40,218 bases of DNA from Dehalococcoidia bacterium (GTDB taxonomy: Bacteria > Chloroflexota > Dehalococcoidia > Tepidiformales > Tepidiformaceae). Both the position numbers and the translations under genes were made by a program. This document shows, piece after piece, positions 36,962 to 40,218 of the stretch (position 1 is the first letter of the stretch; every line of letters starts with the position of its first letter). The DNA is taken from contig JAJDUR010000005.1 in NCBI GenBank assembly GCA_022826585.1, forward strand, positions 1-40,218, read 5' to 3'. A model generated the notes under the pieces. It had not been told where the DNA came from. It ran no database searches and worked only from the letters and a program-made list of their open reading frames with translations.

Positions 36962-37191
36962 CCGCCAGCCGCCTCGTGCGAGCCTTTGTCCGAGGTCGCC
37001 GTGGGCTCGGGAAGCTTGCCTTCCTTCGCGAGCTTCAGGTAGTGCTTCTGGCGCTCTTCCAGCTTCAGGGCGGTCTCGTGCGACAGCAGGTGTTCCCCGT
37101 CCTTCGCGACGATCACGGGGAACTCCTCGCGCCACACCGAGTCACCGTCTCGATAGACCCGTAGCTGTTGCGTGATGACCTGCTCAGGCAT
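36958..37191 (-). CDS. Small hypothetical protein, partner of DUF4258 gene
   Basis: 77 residues: MPEQVITQQLRVYRDGDSVW, REEFPVIVAKDGEHLLSHET, ALKLEERQKHYLKLAKEGKL, then a disordered Thr/Ser-rich end. A short strand pair followed by a basic helix is suggested. It overlaps the end of the upstream DUF4258-type gene by 8 nt, so they form one unit. By position it could be the antitoxin of that pair, but no antitoxin DNA-binding fold is evident. Unrecognised otherwise. Confidence 0.6.
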   Translation of the reverse strand: MPEQVITQQLRVYRDGDSVWREEFPVIVAKDGEHLLSHETALKLEERQKHYLKLAKEGKLPEPTATSDKGSHEAAGG

Positions 37192-37492
37192 GTCGTCCCC
37201 TGCGGCCCCGGCGGAAAGCTGTCACGATCCGCATCGGGCTTGCCTCATAGTTTATTCGAACCTCCAGGGGGTTGCCGTCGGGGTCGATGCACAGAATCCT
37301 GCAGACCGCACCCTCATCGCCTCCCCCGCGCTCATCGCCCACCACTTCAGGTGCGTCGTGAGCGAGCCCGAAGACGATCTCGGAGTACCACGGCCTGTCG
37401 GGTGCCCCCTGGCGGTCCTCCCCGTAGTGGCGTGTCGGGCGGAGCTCTCCGCTCCTCGCCGCCGCGACAATCGCTTCCAGGTCCGCCGGCAC
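37184..37492 (-). CDS. DUF4258-type (RelE/BrnT-like) protein
   Basis: 102 residues from GTG 37492, 12 nt after the nuoN stop. It begins MPADLEAIVAAARSGELRPT, then RHYGEDRQGAPDRPWYSEIV, FGLAHDAPEVVGDERGGGDE, CRILCIDPDGNPLEVRINYE and ends ASPMRIVTAFRRGRRGRHA. The layout (helix, R-H-Y segment, then 'DGNPLEVRI.Y' strand and 'MRIVTAFR' strand) is that of DUF4258 proteins, related to RelE/BrnT toxins. An insertion in the middle lengthens it. TACCCT lies ~15 nt upstream inside the end of nuoN. A toxin-like role with the small partner downstream is inferred. Confidence 0.65.
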   Translation of the reverse strand: MPADLEAIVAAARSGELRPTRHYGEDRQGAPDRPWYSEIVFGLAHDAPEVVGDERGGGDEGAVCRILCIDPDGNPLEVRINYEASPMRIVTAFRRGRRGRHA

Positions 37493-37504
37493 GGGATGCC
37501 GGGC

Positions 37505-38992
37505 CTAGGGTAGCGGGACGAGCCCCCAGGCGCTCACTTCGATCAGCGCCGACGCCGCACGATCCGTGGCCTCGAAGACCGGCTGCGGGTAGATGCCGAT
37601 GAAGAGCACGCCCAGCAGCAACAGGCCCGCCAGGGCGCCCAGCAGGGGCGCCGGCCGGAACCGCGTCTGCCCCTCGGGCGGATCGAACAGGTACATCTGT
37701 CGCATAACCATGAGGTAGTAGTAGAGGCTTACGAAGCTGTTCGCCGCCGCCAGTCCCACCAGCCACAGCAGCCCGTTCGAGGTGCTCGCCTGGAACAGCA
37801 GCAGCTTCGTCGCGAACCCCGCGAAGAAGGGCAGACCCGCGAACGAGAAGAGCGAGGCCGTGATCACGAGCGCCAGGAACGGCTGCGTCTCCGCCAGCCC
37901 CCGCAGCCCCGCGATGCTGTCGTCGCCCGTGCGGTTGTAGTGCGCCGTCAGCGCCGCGAACAGCGCCAGCGTCGAGGCCGTGTAGCCCACGATGTGCAGG
38001 AGCAGCGCGCTCGAGGCGCTCGCGGCCGTATCCGCGTTCCCGTAGCCGATGGCGGCGATGGCCACGAGCATGTAGCCCACCTGCCCGATCGAGCTGTAGG
38101 CGACCAGCCGCTTCAGGTTCGTCTGCTGGATGGCGATGAGGTTGCCTGCCGTCATCGTGATCGCCGCCAGCGCCGCGATCGCCGCCCGCCACTCCACCGC
38201 GTCCACCACCAGCGCGCCCGTGAACAGCCGCAGGATGAGCGCGAAGCCCGCCGCCTTCGAGGCGGTCGAGAGGAACGCCGTGATCGGCAGCGGCGCGCCC
38301 TGGTAGGCGTCGGGCGCCCACATGTGGAACGGCGCCGCCGAGACCTTGAAGCCCACGCCCGCCACGATCAGCATGATGCCCACGACGACGGCCGGGTCCG
38401 TGCCCCCGCCTCGTTCGCTCAGGGCCTCGGCGATGCCCTCGTAGCTCGTTGTCCCGGTCACGCCGTAGATGAGGCTGATGCCGTAGAGCAGCATGGCGCT
38501 TGAGAACGCGCCCAGCAGGATGTACTTCAGGCTGGCCTCGTTGCTCAGCCGGTCGCGCTTCAGGTAGCCCACCAGGACGTAGAGCGAGAAGCTCAGCAGC
38601 TCGAGCGAGATGTAGGCCGTCAGCAGCTCGCGTGAGGCCGCCATCAGCACCATGCCCGTGCCCGCCACCAGCAGCAGGCCGTAGTACTCGCCCGCGGTGC
38701 TCGTGCGGTTGCGCATGTAGTGCGCCGAGAGCAGCGCGATCGCCATCACGATGCCCGCCGCGAGGATGCGGAAGTAGGTCGTGAAGTCGTCCGTCAGCAG
38801 GACGCCTTCGAAGTCCCCCGCGGTGTCGCCGATGTAGGGGATGGCCGCGATCAGCCAGGCGAGCGCGCCCGCCGCCGTCGCGTAGGCGAGGTAATCCTTC
38901 CGGATCTTCGGCCAGATCAGCTCTGCCGCGAGGATGGCCACCGCTCCGCTGATGGCGATGAACTCGGGAATGAAGAGGGTGAAGTCGCGCAT
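37505..38992 (-). CDS. nuoN: NADH-quinone oxidoreductase subunit N
   Basis: 495 residues, the usual NuoN length, with ~14 membrane spans. It is an antiporter-like proton-translocating subunit of complex I in the cytoplasmic membrane. Motifs are AYISLELLSFSLYVLVGYLK with the conserved Glu of the fifth span, EASLKYILLGAFSSAMLLYG with the Lys, PFHMWAPDAYQGAPLPITAF, YSSIGQVGYMLVAIAAIGYG, and FAGLPFFAGFATKLLLF. Its start codon overlaps the nuoM stop (TGATG), giving tight coupling. It is the last gene of the complex I operon; the toxin-like gene after it has its own possible promoter. Confidence 0.95.
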   Translation of the reverse strand: MRDFTLFIPEFIAISGAVAILAAELIWPKIRKDYLAYATAAGALAWLIAAIPYIGDTAGDFEGVLLTDDFTTYFRILAAGIVMAIALLSAHYMRNRTSTAGEYYGLLLVAGTGMVLMAASRELLTAYISLELLSFSLYVLVGYLKRDRLSNEASLKYILLGAFSSAMLLYGISLIYGVTGTTSYEGIAEALSERGGGTDPAVVVGIMLIVAGVGFKVSAAPFHMWAPDAYQGAPLPITAFLSTASKAAGFALILRLFTGALVVDAVEWRAAIAALAAITMTAGNLIAIQQTNLKRLVAYSSIGQVGYMLVAIAAIGYGNADTAASASSALLLHIVGYTASTLALFAALTAHYNRTGDDSIAGLRGLAETQPFLALVITASLFSFAGLPFFAGFATKLLLFQASTSNGLLWLVGLAAANSFVSLYYYLMVMRQMYLFDPPEGQTRFRPAPLLGALAGLLLLGVLFIGIYPQPVFEATDRAASALIEVSAWGLVPLP

Positions 38993-40218
38993 CAGCTAAT
39001 CACCCCCGGAAGGCTCGTGACCGTGTTCGCCAGCCGGTCCGTGAACGGCGACCACCAGAGGCCCATCGCCAGCATGGAGAGGATGAGCAGCGCCGCCGAA
39101 ATCGTCTCGATTGGCGAGAGATCCTTCAGGTCCTTCCAGCGCGGGTTGAGCGGTCCGAAGAAGACCACGCCGAACATCCGCAGCATGTAGGCCGCCGCGA
39201 TCGCCGCCGCGAGGATGGCTAACCCTCCGAAGACCGGATACGTGCGGAAAGCCCCGACGAAGATATGGAACTCCGCCGTGAAGCCCGAGAGGCCGGGTAA
39301 GCCCACATTGGCGAGGCCCGCCACCACGTAGGCGATCACCCACAAGGGCATCACCTTCGCGACACCTCCGAAGTCGCTCAGGTCGCGTGTGTGCGCCTGG
39401 TCGTAGAGCGCCCCGATGAGGAGGAAGACGAGGGCCGTCATCACGCCGTGGCTGAACATCTGCAGGGCGGCGCCGCTGACGCCGACCTCGTGCAGGGTCG
39501 CCAGGCCGATGAGCACGTAGCCCATGTGGCTCACGGAGCTGTAGCCGCTGATGAGCTTGAAGTCCCGCTGCGTGAGCGCCGCGATTGCGCCGTAGAGGGC
39601 GCCGATGGTGCCCAGCACCAGCAGCGCCGGCATCCAGAACTCCGCGCCCTCGGGCAGGATCTGGATGCCGAGCCGGATGATCCCGAAAGCGCCCAGCTTC
39701 ATCAGCACGCCCGCGTGCACCATCGAGACCGAGGTGGGCGCCGACATGTGGCCGTCGGGCGACCATGTGTGTAGCGGCCAGAGGCCGGCCAGCACGCCGC
39801 AGCCCACGGCGAAGAAGGGGAAGATGATCTTCTGCATCTCCGGGCTGAAGGCGCCGTTGCGCCCCGCTTCCCAGAGCGTGGGCAGGTCGAACGTGCCGAG
39901 GCCCGCCTCGTGCACGACCGCGAAGATGCCGATCCAGATGCCAACCGAGCCGCCGACCAGCATCAGCGTGAGCTTCATCGCGCCGTATTCCTTGCGCGTC
40001 GAGCCCCAGATGCCGATGAGCATGTAGAGCGGCACTACCGCCAGCTCATAGAAGAAGAAGAAGAAGAACAAATCGAGCGAGAAGAACGTCCCGTAGACGC
40101 CCGCGATGAGGATCCAGAAGAGTTTGAAGAAGTCCTTCGCGCGGTACTCAAGCTTCCACGCGATGAGCGTGCCCGCGAATGCCACCACGCCCGTGAGCAG
40201 CGTCAGCAGCGCGGAGAT
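38992..40218 (-). CDS. nuoM: NADH-quinone oxidoreductase subunit M, C-terminal part (runs off right edge)
   Basis: 409 codons without a stop to the window edge; NuoM is usually ~500 residues, so ~90 N-terminal residues are missing. It is a proton-translocating antiporter-like subunit of complex I. FFYELAVVPLYMLIGIWG holds the conserved Glu of span 5. PLHTWSPDGHMSAPTSVSMV and HAGVLMKLGAFGIIRLG hold the His and Lys of the channel. YSSVSHMGYVLIGLATL and GLPGLSGFTAEFHIFVGAF follow. The GTG at 40188 is an internal Val codon, not a start. It is upstream of and coupled to nuoN in the standard nuo order. Confidence 0.95.
   Translation of the reverse strand: MSALLTLLTGVVAFAGTLIAWKLEYRAKDFFKLFWILIAGVYGTFFSLDLFFFFFFYELAVVPLYMLIGIWGSTRKEYGAMKLTLMLVGGSVGIWIGIFAVVHEAGLGTFDLPTLWEAGRNGAFSPEMQKIIFPFFAVGCGVLAGLWPLHTWSPDGHMSAPTSVSMVHAGVLMKLGAFGIIRLGIQILPEGAEFWMPALLVLGTIGALYGAIAALTQRDFKLISGYSSVSHMGYVLIGLATLHEVGVSGAALQMFSHGVMTALVFLLIGALYDQAHTRDLSDFGGVAKVMPLWVIAYVVAGLANVGLPGLSGFTAEFHIFVGAFRTYPVFGGLAILAAAIAAAYMLRMFGVVFFGPLNPRWKDLKDLSPIETISAALLILSMLAMGLWWSPFTDRLANTVTSLPGVIS

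Noticed and set aside
40186-40188. GTG as start codon of nuoM
   Set aside because: The frame stays open beyond it to the window edge with hydrophobic residues, and NuoM needs ~90 more N-terminal residues, so the gene is truncated by the window.

Overview
The window is a piece of a GC-rich bacterial chromosome. Protein types and promoter style point to Chloroflexota, probably a Dehalococcoidia/SAR202-like lineage. The clues are an actinobacterial-like RpiB, FadE6/17/26-type acyl-CoA dehydrogenases, a LuxR-HTH/RCC1/LRR membrane protein, and many leaderless promoters with a TANNNT box 6-7 nt before the start codon. The taxonomic call is inference. I see no rRNA, tRNA or CRISPR array.

Layout. 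1-2.4 kb, minus strand: a partial conserved gene running off the left edge, rpiB, and lysC, with a small structured transcription unit between the last two. 2.5-6.2 kb: one 1234-residue protein with a cytoplasmic LuxR helix-turn-helix, one membrane span, about 14 RCC1-like repeats and two leucine-rich-repeat blocks. 6.2-9.9 kb: a phage-type major capsid gene divergent from a terminase large subunit gene, then hicAB and an acidic orphan gene. 9.85-12 kb: a duplicated locus (two paralogous membrane proteins, a truncated clpS copy and the intact clpS), with clpS translationally coupled to an ADP-forming acyl-CoA synthetase-like gene. 13.5-14.4 kb: lipA.

14,380-17,447 is a ~3.07 kb transposon with 15-16 bp terminal inverted repeats and a CTAG (or TA) target duplication placed exactly at the lipA stop codon. 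It carries an IS5/IS427-type transposase in two frames, a ribbon-helix-helix regulator, a KilA-N protein, a CxxC protein and a small membrane protein. Removing it in silico puts a 79-residue gene 15 nt behind lipA, so the insertion appears to have split an operon.

17.5-30.7 kb is a metabolic and accessory mixture: a SucD-like subunit coupled to an AlkA-type glycosylase, an orphan HigA, an MmcQ/YjbR protein, two SDR oxidoreductases, an alpha/alpha-toroid protein, a Fic protein bordered by 81-bp-period palindromic repeats, two tandem acyl-CoA dehydrogenases duplicated with their promoter, a DUF433/PIN-like toxin-antitoxin pair, a histidine phosphatase, an enolase-superfamily enzyme, a DUF2283 protein and OsmC. 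30.7-40.2 kb is mostly core metabolism: cysE-cysS (cysteine synthesis and charging), coaX-coaBC (CoA synthesis), proA, a DUF4258 toxin-like gene with a small partner, and the end of a complex I operon (nuoM-nuoN) running off the right edge.

The items most worth a second look are the cargo transposon, the LuxR-RCC1-LRR receptor-like protein, the palindromic repeats at fic, the capsid/terminase pair without other phage genes, the clpS locus duplication, and the structured elements near 1.0 kb, 17.1 kb and 33.05 kb.
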